Shown: positions 31,167 through 41,183, counted from the first letter of the stretch. The stretch: DNA of 64,000 nt from Gluconobacter kondonii (GCF_002723995.1 NZ_BEWP01000007.1:124001-188000); one strand, 5' to 3'. A program made the numbers and translations. Notes: generated by a model not told the origin, from the sequence alone.

Positions 31167-32822
31167 TTAGGGCCGTCCCGTCAAGCCTTGTGAAGCACTG
31201 ACCGACGACTGATCGCCCCGCAGATCGTTGTCCAGAGGCGACGCATGGTTGTCGATGCCACTGACCGGCTTCGGAGTCCGCAGATCCTTGTACTGAAGCG
31301 GACCGAACGGATCGATCTGTTTGATGCCCGGCAGATCGCTGGCACTCCAGCCGCCGCCCAGAGCGCGCACCAGACGCACGGAAGACTGCACCTGCGCCGT
31401 CTGTGCTTCGACTTCCGCCAGACGCGCCTGAAGCGCATCCTGCTGCGCCACAAGTGCGTCGAGATAATTGGACAACCCGCCCGTATAGAGCGCCATCGTC
31501 ATGTTTTGCGTCCGCAGCGCAGCCTCCACGGCTTTCTGCTGTTGGTCCTGAGCCGTCTTGAACTGCCGGGTCTGCGTCAGACCATCCTCGACGTCCTGGA
31601 ACGCAGCCAGAACGACGGAACGGTAATTGTCTACCATTCCGCGGTACTGCGACCACGAGCGCTGCAACGCGGCGCGTCTCAGGCCACCCGTAAAAGCCGG
31701 TTCGACCGCCTGCACGGCAATTTTCCAGAAGGCGCGGGAAATGCTGGCCAGATCGAAGCCACCATCCTCGAAGCCACCTTCCGCACTGAAAGTGATATGC
31801 GGATAAAAGGCCGCACGCGAGACACCGATCGCCCGTGCGGACGCAGCCATCTGGCGTTCGGCAATCGCGATGTCTGGACGACGTTCCAGCAGGGATGCGG
31901 GCAACCCGGCGTTGATCTTTACAGCCCCGAAATGCATCTTCACGTCCTTGACGGGCGCGATGTGAAATCCTGCTGGAGCCGTGTTCAACAGAACGGCGAT
32001 TGCATGTTCCATGACATTGCGTCGGGCAATCAGATTGCTTTTTGCGGCCTGCGCCGAATAGAGCTGGGTCTCTGCACGCGAGACGTCCAGACCCGCGCCG
32101 ATCGACCCGGCCTGACGCAGTTCCGTGATCTCGACGGCCGCACGAAAGTAACGGATGGAGTCATCATAGACCGCGTTCTGGGCATCGAGGCCGCGCAGGG
32201 CGACGTAATCCGATGCCAGCTCTGCTTCGAGACTCAGTCGTGCCAGCGCATATTGTCCGGCTGAAGCCTGAGCGAGGTTTTTCTGCATCCGCGTCGTGTT
32301 GCGAATGGAATTCCAGAAATCCGGCTCCCACGTGGCAGCGCCGCTATAAGCCTGATTGGACTCATAGACGAGGCTGCTGCTGCGAGCCGGATTGTTGTAC
32401 AGCCTCCCGATCGAGCCTTTGTTGTCACTCATATGCGCGGAGCCAGTCACCTGCGGATACAGGCGACTTTCCGTCTCACGAGCAACATCGCGGGCCTGCG
32501 TGAACGCCTCTGCCTCCGCCTGCAGGTCTGGGTTGACGGCCAGCATACGCTGTTCAAGCCCATTGAGAATGGGATCGTTGAACATGGTCCACCAGTCACT
32601 TCGGACGACACCATCCGCAGGCTGCGCGTTGACCATCAGCCCCTTCCCTTCCCATCCTTCAGGATAAAGGAATTTCTGGGGATGATAGTCCGGGGCCAGA
32701 TCACAGGACGCAAGTCCGATCGACAAAACACCGGCCAGCGCTGTCGTGATCCGCCAGATCGAACGATTACGGCCTGTCACATTCGTCTGGGCGGGGGATG
32801 ACTGGGAACTTTCCGGTTTCAT
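31167..32822 (-). CDS. RND efflux outer-membrane lipoprotein, NodT family
   Basis: The 551-residue product has a signal sequence (about 25-40) with the lipobox LASC, so it is probably acylated at Cys40. SLLERRPDIAIAERQMAASARAIG and RALGGGWSAS are NodT/OprM-family signatures. It forms the outer-membrane channel of the RND pump encoded upstream. Its ATG overlaps the adaptor stop (TGATG). The C-terminal tail of about 60 residues after GGGW is longer than usual and polar. It is the last gene of the efflux operon, only about 100 bp before rplK on the same strand. Confidence 0.92.
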   Translation of the reverse strand: MKPESSQSSPAQTNVTGRNRSIWRITTALAGVLSIGLASCDLAPDYHPQKFLYPEGWEGKGLMVNAQPADGVVRSDWWTMFNDPILNGLEQRMLAVNPDLQAEAEAFTQARDVARETESRLYPQVTGSAHMSDNKGSIGRLYNNPARSSSLVYESNQAYSGAATWEPDFWNSIRNTTRMQKNLAQASAGQYALARLSLEAELASDYVALRGLDAQNAVYDDSIRYFRAAVEITELRQAGSIGAGLDVSRAETQLYSAQAAKSNLIARRNVMEHAIAVLLNTAPAGFHIAPVKDVKMHFGAVKINAGLPASLLERRPDIAIAERQMAASARAIGVSRAAFYPHITFSAEGGFEDGGFDLASISRAFWKIAVQAVEPAFTGGLRRAALQRSWSQYRGMVDNYRSVVLAAFQDVEDGLTQTRQFKTAQDQQQKAVEAALRTQNMTMALYTGGLSNYLDALVAQQDALQARLAEVEAQTAQVQSSVRLVRALGGGWSASDLPGIKQIDPFGPLQYKDLRTPKPVSGIDNHASPLDNDLRGDQSSVSASQGLTGRP

Positions 32823-34114
32823 CAGCGCGATCCGGCCTCTTCGGGGTTTGCGTCATGCTGGCGGACAGGCTGCTGATCCGCATCCTGCACCGCCTTGCTT
32901 GGCGTGTTGTATCCCGGTGTGGTCGGGACGATCCTGACTTCGTCCCCTTCCAGCAGATCAGCCGTAGGGTTGGCAACCACGCGGTCGTCTTTTGTAATAC
33001 CGCTGAGCACCTGAACAGTTGTCCCGAAATTAATCCCGACGGTGACATTCACCAGATGCGCATGATTGTTGATAACTTTCGCCACCTGATTCCCTTCAGC
33101 CCGGTAGATAATCGCACCTTCCGGCAGAATCAGGATATTCGGGTTTCCAGGAGCCGAGATATGCGCTGTCGCATAGGCATTGGGCCAGAGCAGATTATCG
33201 TCATTGTCCAGAGTCAATTCAGTTGTCACTGTACGAGTTGCGGCATTGAAGGCATTGGCCGTCGCAAGGAACTTAGCTTGGAAGCGGCGACCTGGATATT
33301 GCGGCAGCGTCAGTTCAGCTTCGATTTTAGGTGAAATAACATTCGAAAAATCCTGCGGCACTGATACAAACACACGCATTCGGTGCACGTCCGCTACTGA
33401 AAAGAGTTCGGAAGCCGATCCGCGAGAATTCACATTACCACCACCCGCATTCACATAATCACCTACGTTCACCAAACGGGACGTTACAATTCCGTCAAAT
33501 GGTGCGACGATTTTCTTGAAATCCTCCAGTGCCTGAAAGCGATCTACGTCATGACGTGCAGCCTCAAGCTCCGCTTTCTGAGCTGCGGCATTTGCTGCCT
33601 GCACGTCTACCTCCTGGCGTGAAACAGCCTGCGTTCCCTTGAGTGCAGTCCAGCGCTGGGTCGTGATCACGGCCAGATTATAACGCGCGAGAACAACATT
33701 ATAATGTGCTTTTGCAGCCTCAAACTGGGCATCTAGGCTCGGCGTGCTGATTTCTGCCAACACTTCGCCGCGCTTCACATGTGCGCCGTAGTCTTTGTAC
33801 CACATTTTCACATAGCCCGAGACCTGCGCGTAGATCGGTGCCTCGTACCATGCTGCAAGATTAGCTGGCAGATCGACCTGCCGCGTTTTCGGTCCCGGCT
33901 GCGGTGTAATCAGCGTGACTGGCGGAATGGCCGCCTCTTCGGTCACACCCTTTAAGGAGTGGTAATGCGTTCCACGCTGAACGATTCCCCAGGCCGCCAA
34001 AGCAATCGCCAGCAGGATCACCACCAGCAGAATGAGTTTGCCGCGCGCGCCTGAACCCGTGCGGACCGGATGGTTTGTCGGAGGCACGTGCCCCTGATCC
34101 GTAGAATGGCTCAC
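32822..34114 (-). CDS. RND efflux periplasmic adaptor (HlyD/MFP family)
   Basis: The 430-residue product has one N-terminal membrane anchor (about 27-45, ILLVVILLAIALAAWGIV). The biotinyl-lipoyl half-motifs are VSGYVKMWYKDYGAHVKRGEV and FDGIVTSRLVNVGDYVNAGG, separated by a helical hairpin; a beta-barrel domain follows (MRVFVSVPQDFSNVI). It bridges the RND pump and outer-membrane channel. The GTG start overlaps the RND stop (GTGA). The C-terminal tail is polar and Asp/Gln-rich. Confidence 0.92.
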   Translation of the reverse strand: MSHSTDQGHVPPTNHPVRTGSGARGKLILLVVILLAIALAAWGIVQRGTHYHSLKGVTEEAAIPPVTLITPQPGPKTRQVDLPANLAAWYEAPIYAQVSGYVKMWYKDYGAHVKRGEVLAEISTPSLDAQFEAAKAHYNVVLARYNLAVITTQRWTALKGTQAVSRQEVDVQAANAAAQKAELEAARHDVDRFQALEDFKKIVAPFDGIVTSRLVNVGDYVNAGGGNVNSRGSASELFSVADVHRMRVFVSVPQDFSNVISPKIEAELTLPQYPGRRFQAKFLATANAFNAATRTVTTELTLDNDDNLLWPNAYATAHISAPGNPNILILPEGAIIYRAEGNQVAKVINNHAHLVNVTVGINFGTTVQVLSGITKDDRVVANPTADLLEGDEVRIVPTTPGYNTPSKAVQDADQQPVRQHDANPEEAGSR

Positions 34115-37100
34115 GCGCGGTCTCCTTCAGGCCCAGCAGGCCGCTTGTAGTGTATAAGGGCAAAAACACAGGGAACAAAAAGCAGGGTGGCAACGGTCGC
34201 AACCAGCAGGCCACCAATCACTGCCTTGCCCAGCGGGGCATTGTCGGAATTGCTGATGGACATCGGGATCATACCGATGATCATGGCCATCGCCGTCATC
34301 AAGACAGGCCGGATACGCTCATATCCCGCCTCAAGAGCCGCAAGAACAGCATCGCCGTGCTCCTCCATCCGCTCACGGGCGAAGGCCACCACGAGAATGG
34401 CATTGGCCGTGGCCGTTCCCATGCACATGATCGCTCCCGTCAATGCCGGAACCGACATCGGGGTGTGCGTCAGGAACAGACTCCACGCAATGCCACCCAG
34501 AGCACCGGGGAGCGCCGAGATGATGACGAACGGATCAAGCCAGGACTGAAAATTCACGACGATGATCAAATAGACCAGCACGATCGACAGCGCGAGGCCA
34601 CCTGAAAGCTGGATATACGCATCATTCATTGTCACAGCCTGTCCGCGAACCACCATGCTCGAACCATGAGGCAGTAACTTGCGCTCTTCATCCACGACCC
34701 GTTCCACGGCTCTTGAAACTGTCCCTAGGTCCATATCTTCCGGCGCGGCATAAATATCGAACACAGGCATGATGTTGTAATGCGCGACTTCCGCCGGCGT
34801 CCCGGTTTGCACCAGGGCGCTAAGCCCTCCCAGAAGCTGCGGCGTCTGGTTGGTCGGGTTACCGTCCCCCTTATCGATCGGAAGGATCTCCAGAGCGTTC
34901 ATAGTTTGCAGATAGTTTGCCGGTGCCTGCACATCAATGAGCTGCGACGTTCCCTGTGCATTCAGGTAGTAGGTCTGACCGACCTGTCCGCTACCAGACA
35001 GAGTCACAAGCGTATTCAAAGCTACGTCACGCTCAGTAATACCTGTGCCCAGCGCAAAACTACGACGGTTGTTTACCAGGATCGTCGGCTGCGTCATCGG
35101 CTCCTGAATTGAGACATCCGCAATTCCAGGAATATGCCGCAGTTTTTGGGCAATCTGTGTCGCGAACTTGAAGTTTTCGTTCAGATTACGTCCTACAATC
35201 TGAACATCGAGCGGAGACGGCAGGCCAAAATTCAAGATCTTGGCCGTCAGATCGCCCGGCTGAAAGGTAAATATTGTTCCCGGGAAAGCATTTGTCAGCC
35301 CCGCGCGAAGCTTGCGGCGATATTCCGGAATCGGACTTTCAGAATTACGAAGCTGGATGGTGATGTCGCAGTCCTGCGACCCCACAGTTGGGGATGGGAT
35401 CATGGCCTGGTTGAGCTGGCTGAAGGGCAGGCCACAATTATTAACGATATTGACCACCTGCCCAGGCAAGAGGCTCTGGATCTTGCGTCCCGCAAGCCCC
35501 GCAATCTTGCCGGTCTCGTCAAGCCTGGTACCGATCGGCGCACGCATATGCATCTGCATCGTTCCGGACTTGATCTCGGGGAAGAAGTCCTGACCGATGA
35601 AGAGAATTAGCGCCATGGATGACACTGCCGCCAGCAGAAACAGCATGACGAAGCGGCCACGGATCGCAATCAGGTTTTCAAGGATGACCTTGTAATTCTC
35701 GCGGAAGCTCGTGAACCCCGCCTCAAATCCCCGCTGGAACCGCCCGAAAAAGCCTGGCTTGCGGTTATGCCACTCGGGGTCACGATGCATCCGCACCTGA
35801 GCTGCCAGCATCCAGTTCGCCATCGTTGGTACCAGCGTCCGCGACAGGATGAAGGAGGCAATCATGGCAAAGATGATGGCCTCAGCCATCGGCATGAACA
35901 GCCAGCCCGAAATCCCGGTCAGTTCGAACAGCGGCAGCCACACGATGCAGATACAGGTCGTGGACACGAAAGTCGGGATGACGATCTGGTTGGCGGCATC
36001 AATGATGGCGTCCTCGAGATCTTTCCCGGTTTCGAGATGCGCGTCGATGTTTTCGATCATGACTGTCGCGTCATCGACGAGAATACCAACCGCCAGGGCC
36101 AGACCGCCCAACGTCATAACGTTGATGGACTGCCCCGCTATGCTCAGCCCGATGATCGAACACAGCATTGCCAGCGGAATGGACGTCGCCACAATGATGG
36201 TTGAGCGCCACGAGCCGAGAAACAGCAGAACCGTCAGGCTGGTCAGGATTGCGGCCGTGATCATTTCACGCACCACGTCCACGACTGATTCCTTCACGAA
36301 GCTCGAAGCGTCAGTCAGGACATTCACAGTCGTTCCGGCCGGCAGCGTCGCCTCGACCTGTGGCAGGAGTTTCTTGATGCCGCTCACAACGGAAAGCGTG
36401 GAGGCGTCACCGCTCTTAAGAACGACGATCAGCACCGCCTGCTGGCCTTTCACAAGGACGGCGTTGATCTGCGGGGGCCCTCCACGATGTACCCACGCGA
36501 CGTCTCGTAGATAAATCACAGAATTGCCAACCTGTTTGATCGGCATGTTATTAAAATTCGCTAGATCAAGAGGCGCTGAGTTCGTCTTCACCATCCAGTC
36601 GAGCTGACCGATTCGTTGGTCGCCCGCCGGTAGAACGATATTTTGTAGGTTCAGCGCCGTCGCCACATCTTCTGGAGACAGCCTGTGCGCCAACAGCTTG
36701 ATCGGGTCGATATCCACCATGATGTCCGGCGCCAGACCACCATAGGGATTGGGAATCGCCGCCCCGGGCACGGAAATCAGTTCCGGTCGGATCAGGTTGG
36801 ACGCCATGTTGTAGATTTCCGACCCAGACATAGTCGGATTGTTGACCTGCAACGTCAGAACCGGAACCGACGACGCATCCATTGCCAGAATCAGCGGTGG
36901 GGTCGAGCCGTTCGGCAACTGTTTGATGACCGTCTGGGACACCGATGTGATCTGCGTCTGCGCAACCGCCGTATTGGTTCCCGGCTGGAAGAAGACCTTC
37001 ACGATGCCACGTCCATAATAGGACGAGCTTTCGATATGTTCGATATTGCTGACGGTCGCCGTTAAGGAGCGTTCGTAATAATAGACGATACGCCCCGACA

Positions 37101-37278
37101 TGTCCTCGGGCATCAGGCCGGTATAGGACCAGATGACAGCCACGATCGGAATCTTGATCGAAGGAAAGACGTCCGTCGGCGTCGAAACGATAGCCCGAAC
37201 CCCGAAGATCAGGATCAGGATCGACAAGACGACGAAAGTATAAGGCCGCTTCAGCGCGGTAACGACGATAGCATTCAT
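34111..37278 (-). CDS. RND multidrug efflux pump, HAE-1 family
   Basis: The 1055-residue product is an inner-membrane proton-driven exporter. It has one N-terminal segment, two large periplasmic loops and about 12 membrane segments. The transmembrane-4 motif ILVDDATVMIENIDAHLE holds the Asp pair used for proton relay. FFPEIKSGTMQMHMRAPIGT marks the start of the second loop, and GYERIRPVLMTAMAMIIGMIP is near the end. The ATG at 37278 has AAGGGG upstream; the longer frame starts at a TTG adjoining that site. Overlapping stops and starts link it to the adaptor and channel genes. Substrates are unknown. Confidence 0.93.
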   Translation of the reverse strand: MNAIVVTALKRPYTFVVLSILILIFGVRAIVSTPTDVFPSIKIPIVAVIWSYTGLMPEDMSGRIVYYYERSLTATVSNIEHIESSSYYGRGIVKVFFQPGTNTAVAQTQITSVSQTVIKQLPNGSTPPLILAMDASSVPVLTLQVNNPTMSGSEIYNMASNLIRPELISVPGAAIPNPYGGLAPDIMVDIDPIKLLAHRLSPEDVATALNLQNIVLPAGDQRIGQLDWMVKTNSAPLDLANFNNMPIKQVGNSVIYLRDVAWVHRGGPPQINAVLVKGQQAVLIVVLKSGDASTLSVVSGIKKLLPQVEATLPAGTTVNVLTDASSFVKESVVDVVREMITAAILTSLTVLLFLGSWRSTIIVATSIPLAMLCSIIGLSIAGQSINVMTLGGLALAVGILVDDATVMIENIDAHLETGKDLEDAIIDAANQIVIPTFVSTTCICIVWLPLFELTGISGWLFMPMAEAIIFAMIASFILSRTLVPTMANWMLAAQVRMHRDPEWHNRKPGFFGRFQRGFEAGFTSFRENYKVILENLIAIRGRFVMLFLLAAVSSMALILFIGQDFFPEIKSGTMQMHMRAPIGTRLDETGKIAGLAGRKIQSLLPGQVVNIVNNCGLPFSQLNQAMIPSPTVGSQDCDITIQLRNSESPIPEYRRKLRAGLTNAFPGTIFTFQPGDLTAKILNFGLPSPLDVQIVGRNLNENFKFATQIAQKLRHIPGIADVSIQEPMTQPTILVNNRRSFALGTGITERDVALNTLVTLSGSGQVGQTYYLNAQGTSQLIDVQAPANYLQTMNALEILPIDKGDGNPTNQTPQLLGGLSALVQTGTPAEVAHYNIMPVFDIYAAPEDMDLGTVSRAVERVVDEERKLLPHGSSMVVRGQAVTMNDAYIQLSGGLALSIVLVYLIIVVNFQSWLDPFVIISALPGALGGIAWSLFLTHTPMSVPALTGAIMCMGTATANAILVVAFARERMEEHGDAVLAALEAGYERIRPVLMTAMAMIIGMIPMSISNSDNAPLGKAVIGGLLVATVATLLFVPCVFALIHYKRPAGPEGDRA

Positions 37279-37448
37279 GCGATCAGACAACCCCTTGGGG
37301 CTCTTCCTGGTCCGGTCATTCTCAACGGGTGTCCCCTTGCAAATTGATCCGAGTCATATCCATCGAGTCTCAGACGACAAGGAAAATTCTGTTTAAATAT
37401 CAAGACACACGGCAAACATTGACACCCTTCGCAACATTCCGTGTCTTT

Positions 37449-38879
37449 TCAGGCAGATGTCGCGGGCGCAAAATGAATGGTGAAAACCGCTCCAGGCAGC
37501 GTATGACCGGGCCTTGCGGACACGATCTCCACCGTTGCTCCATGCAGCCGCAGGATTGCCGACACGAGGCTCAGCCCCAGCCCACTTCCCGGAACATGGC
37601 GACTTTTATCCGAGCGGTAAAAGCGCCCCATGACGGCCTTGCGCTCGTCTTCGGCGATACCGATTCCCGTATCACTGACACGCAGCCAGGTCGATCCGTC
37701 TGCCCCCTGCCCCGCGCTCAGTCGGACCGTTCCGGGAGCGGGCGTGAATTTGATCGCATTGTCCACAAGATTGGCCAGAACCTCGTTCAGCAGGTCCATA
37801 TCCCCGAACAACGGGACCGCTTTCTCCGAGTCCACAACCTCCAACAGAATACCTTCCGTCTCGGCGATCGGTTCATACAGATCCACTACCCCGGCCAGCA
37901 GTTCCCGCAGATCGAGCATCGCAAACCCGGCCCGGCGGCGCCCGTTCTCGATCTCGCCAATCCGCAGCAGGGCCGTAATCACGGAGAAGCATTGCTCCAG
38001 ATCCAGAGTAGCGCGCTCAATCGCCCCCTGAAGGGCTGCCGGGTCATTGGTAACGGACGACACCCGCTCCAGACGGGCCTTCACCCGCGCCAGAGGCGTT
38101 CGCAGATCATGGGCAATGTCGTTGCCCACGTCCCGGATTTCGTCGAGCAGATGCTCCAGCCGGTCCAGCATCCGGTTGACCGACACGGCCAATCGCTCGA
38201 TATCGTCGCGTTCGCGCCCGGTCGGCAGGCGTTCGTGCAGGTCTCCATCCATGATGCGGTCGATCGCCTCATGCATATCTTTGACGCGACCCAGCGCCCG
38301 ATGGCTCAGAAAAATCCCCGCCATCAGAGCAAACACCACGATTGGCACCACAGACATTAACGCCGCACGTTTGGTGATGTAGCGCAGTTCGTTGGCCATA
38401 TGCAGAGAGCGCGCCAGCACGAGAATGCGGTCCCGGTTCCCATGCACGCCTTCTACCTCGACGGCCAGATAGCGCATTTCATAGGGCGTATCGCCGGGAG
38501 GCGCGTCCCACAGACGCTGCGTTTTGGGAGAAACCTCCAGCCCCACGGGCCATTTCTTGATGTCACCCGCAATCCGGTTGCGGTTCATGTCAAACAACGC
38601 AGCCCCGTTGAGGATCACGCGCAGATCGGTCTTGCTGCGTTCCCGAACCTCATACTCAAGCTGGGCGGGACTTTCCTGAACGAGTTGGTCCGCTTCACGC
38701 TGCAGCAGATCTGTCGAGCGCTGTTGCTCGTATTCATTCATCTGCTCGTAGACGAGCCCGAACTGCAATGCCATTGCGGCGATGATGGCCACGACAAAGG
38801 CCAGCGTCAGACGGAACGTCGCAGTGCGGAAAAGATCGGCCCGGAAAAGATCGGAAAAGCGCAGTTCAGCCCGTGACAC
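37449..38879 (-). CDS. Sensor histidine kinase, HAMP type
   Basis: About 476 residues if started at the GTG at 38879, which overlaps the response regulator by 14 bases. Two membrane segments (RLTLAFVVAIIAAMALQFGL and SVVPIVVFALMAGIFLS) flank a periplasmic sensor of about 130 residues. Then come HAMP, the H-box DIAHDLRTPLARVK, the N-box NEVLANLVDNAIKF, and the G-boxes DTGIGIAEDE and GSGLGLSLVSAIL. It probably phosphorylates the adjacent OmpR-type regulator. The RND operon starts 170 bp downstream in the same direction, so control of the pump is a reasonable inference. The exact start is uncertain. Confidence 0.9.
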   Translation of the reverse strand: MSRAELRFSDLFRADLFRTATFRLTLAFVVAIIAAMALQFGLVYEQMNEYEQQRSTDLLQREADQLVQESPAQLEYEVRERSKTDLRVILNGAALFDMNRNRIAGDIKKWPVGLEVSPKTQRLWDAPPGDTPYEMRYLAVEVEGVHGNRDRILVLARSLHMANELRYITKRAALMSVVPIVVFALMAGIFLSHRALGRVKDMHEAIDRIMDGDLHERLPTGRERDDIERLAVSVNRMLDRLEHLLDEIRDVGNDIAHDLRTPLARVKARLERVSSVTNDPAALQGAIERATLDLEQCFSVITALLRIGEIENGRRRAGFAMLDLRELLAGVVDLYEPIAETEGILLEVVDSEKAVPLFGDMDLLNEVLANLVDNAIKFTPAPGTVRLSAGQGADGSTWLRVSDTGIGIAEDERKAVMGRFYRSDKSRHVPGSGLGLSLVSAILRLHGATVEIVSARPGHTLPGAVFTIHFAPATSA

Positions 38880-39606
38880 GCAGACTGAACCCGGCACCAC
38901 GAATACTGTGAATGAGCGGCGGCTCGCCGGGCAGATCAATCTTGCGACGCAGTTTTCCGATATGCACATCCACCAGATTTGTCTGCGGAACGAAGCGGTA
39001 ATTCCACACGTCTTCCAGCAGCATCGTCCGCGTCAGCACCGTATCCGGGCGACGCATCATGTATTCCAGAAGGCGAAATTCCCGCGGAAGCAGCTCGATT
39101 TCCTGCCCGTTGCGAAAAACCCGGCGATCGATCAGATCCATCTCAAGCGGACCGACCCGAAGCACCGTCACACGACTGTCCGTCGGACGCCTCAGCAGAG
39201 CCTCCAGACGCGCGGCCAATTCTTCCATAGCGAAAGGCTTGGTCAGATAGTCATCGCCCCCCGCCTTGAGGCCGCTAACACGGTCATCCACGGCTGAAAG
39301 CGCCGAAAGCACCAGGACGGGAATGGTGATGCGCTGCGCACGCACGCTCTCGATCACCGTCAGCCCGTCGAGTTCCGGCAACATCCGGTCCACGATCATC
39401 AGATCGAACTGCCCGGTACAAGCCTGATCCAGCCCCTCGACCCCCGTCGCGGCCCGCGTGACATCATAGCCGCGCGTCGTGAGTTCCTCCACGACCTCGG
39501 CCGCAATGCTGTCGTCGTCTTCGATCAGCAGAAGCCGGGGAGAAGGTTCGGAAAGGCGCTCAGGCGCCCCGGAATCATGTGCAGACGTCATGTTCATGAT
39601 CTTCAC
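38866..39606 (-). CDS. OmpR/PhoB-family response regulator
   Basis: The 246-residue product has a receiver domain (about 22-140): acidic pocket EDDDS, phospho-acceptor Asp in LMIVDRMLPELDGL, switch Ser in LVLSALSAVDDR and Lys in DYLTKPFAMEEL. A winged-helix DNA-binding domain follows (LLPREFRLLEYMMRRPDTVL, VDVHIGKLRRKIDLP). The frame can begin at the GTG at 39606 or at ATGs three or five codons later. It overlaps and is paired with the histidine kinase. The target is probably the downstream RND operon. Confidence 0.92.
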   Translation of the reverse strand: MKIMNMTSAHDSGAPERLSEPSPRLLLIEDDDSIAAEVVEELTTRGYDVTRAATGVEGLDQACTGQFDLMIVDRMLPELDGLTVIESVRAQRITIPVLVLSALSAVDDRVSGLKAGGDDYLTKPFAMEELAARLEALLRRPTDSRVTVLRVGPLEMDLIDRRVFRNGQEIELLPREFRLLEYMMRRPDTVLTRTMLLEDVWNYRFVPQTNLVDVHIGKLRRKIDLPGEPPLIHSIRGAGFSLRVTG

Positions 39607-39658
39607 ATGGGGCAGCCCCCGATGTCATCCAATTAAAATCGGTCTTAAAGGCGGGCCT

Positions 39659-40891
39659 TCAGGGGGAGGACGGATCTTCCAGCGCCTCTTCCATCTCGTC
39701 AGTTGTTCCGTCCAGTGCCCGCAAACGTCTCCCGAGCACACGTGTCCGCCGACGGGCTTCTTCGATCGTATTGCCCATCGTCCCGGCGTTGCGGTGCAGT
39801 TTTTCCAGCACCTGATCCATCCGCAGCATTTCCTGCCGCGTCGCCCCCAGAAGCCCGGCAATCGCTTCGGTGCGTTCTTCAAGCGTGAGCGTGACATATC
39901 CCAGATGCACCGTCCGGAGCATCGCCGGAAGCAGCGAGGGTCCCATCACCATCACGCGATGCAGCCGCCCGATTTCGTCAATCACGCCGGGCATCCGGGC
40001 AATTTCGGCATAAAGCCCGTCGGTCGGCAGATACAGAACGGCAAACTCAACCGTCACAGGCGGAAGAATATATTTCGACGCGATTTTCTTTGCCTCAAAC
40101 CGGATCACGTTTTCCAGTTCGCGCCGCGCCTGACGTTCCGCCAACGCATCCCCGGCATCCGAGGCGTTCAACAGCCTTTCATAGGCTTCGGTTGGGAATT
40201 TGCTGTCAATCGCCAGCCGTGGCGGCGTTTCCGTGCCGCGCACCGGCATCTTGACTGCGAATTCGACATTCTCACCCGCCATTCCCAGCCGGAAATTCGT
40301 ATCGTAGCTGCCCTCAGGAAGAATATCGTCCAGAATGGACCGGCACTGCGCCTCGCCCCAGCCACCACGCGTCTTCACATTGGAAAACAGCCGCTTCAGA
40401 TCGCCGATCTGCGCCGTCACACTCGTGACCTCGCCCAGCGCCTTCTGCATGGCGCTGAATTGCTCCACCACACGCTGGAAACTGGTCTGCATCTGCTTTT
40501 CCACAGCACCGTGAAGCTGTTCATTCACGGTCGCCCGGATCCGCTCGATCTGCTCGTTCTGGCTTTGCGCCATCTCACGCAACGCATCTGATAACAGAAG
40601 GCGACCTTCTGCCTGGTCCTGCCCCAGATTACGGGCCAACAGACTCAGCCGTTCACTGGTTTCCAGCCGGAATTGATCCAGCCGCCCCGACAGAACGCGT
40701 TCGACTTCCGACAGATGGGCCCGATGATATTCGACGTCCTGCGAGCGCTCTTGCGCCTCACGCTCAAGAAGGCGCTCGAACCGTCCGCTGCCATTACCGC
40801 TCCGCAGGATCGCCAGCAAAGCAACCACCAGCGCGACCGCCGCAACAATCCAGGGGAAAAACTGCGCCATTCCGGAAATATTCTCCTGCAT
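39659..40891 (-). CDS. rmuC: DNA recombination protein RmuC
   Basis: The 410-residue product has an N-terminal membrane segment (about 12-30), a long coiled coil (about 35-160) and the RmuC domain: NVKTRGGWGEAQCRSILDDI, AIDSKFPTEAYERLL and LPTDGLYAEIARMPGVIDEI. The family is linked to limiting inversions and recombination at repeats and has a predicted nuclease fold. An internal ATG at 40870 is an alternative start. It stands alone between the regulator pair and a small lipoprotein gene. Confidence 0.93.
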   Translation of the reverse strand: MQENISGMAQFFPWIVAAVALVVALLAILRSGNGSGRFERLLEREAQERSQDVEYHRAHLSEVERVLSGRLDQFRLETSERLSLLARNLGQDQAEGRLLLSDALREMAQSQNEQIERIRATVNEQLHGAVEKQMQTSFQRVVEQFSAMQKALGEVTSVTAQIGDLKRLFSNVKTRGGWGEAQCRSILDDILPEGSYDTNFRLGMAGENVEFAVKMPVRGTETPPRLAIDSKFPTEAYERLLNASDAGDALAERQARRELENVIRFEAKKIASKYILPPVTVEFAVLYLPTDGLYAEIARMPGVIDEIGRLHRVMVMGPSLLPAMLRTVHLGYVTLTLEERTEAIAGLLGATRQEMLRMDQVLEKLHRNAGTMGNTIEEARRRTRVLGRRLRALDGTTDEMEEALEDPSSP

Positions 40892-40937
40892 GGCGCAGTC
40901 CTAGCCGTTCAACGCAATACGGCCAATGCCGCGCGTC

Positions 40938-41183
40938 TTACGGCTGATGGATATTCCCGTAAGACGCTGCCCCCAGACCCGGGCAGGAACACGGAGCGCC
41001 AAGCGGAACCTGCGTCGGCATCTTGCAGGTATAGATCCCGGCCTTGCAGGTGTAGCCATAGCCGGCGATAGGCGTTCCCGGCGCAATCGGCCCGGGCGCC
41101 GCTGTCCCGACACATGCTCCCAGCCCCAGAAAAGACAGACCTGCCGCAGTACGCAGAACGTGACGGAAAACGGAACGAGACAT
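40938..41183 (-). CDS. Small Cys-containing lipoprotein, uncharacterised
   Basis: The 81-residue product has a signal peptide with lipobox LGAC (Cys about 24). The mature part is Gly/Pro-rich with four further cysteines: YTCKAGIYTCKMPTQVP then APCSCPG, ending in GAASYGNIHQP. The cysteine spacing suggests disulphide bonds in the periplasm. I do not recognise a family beyond a resemblance to hypothetical proteins I recall from acetic acid bacteria. AAGGAC precedes the ATG by nine bases. The longer open frame upstream is not supported. Confidence 0.7.
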   Translation of the reverse strand: MSRSVFRHVLRTAAGLSFLGLGACVGTAAPGPIAPGTPIAGYGYTCKAGIYTCKMPTQVPLGAPCSCPGLGAASYGNIHQP

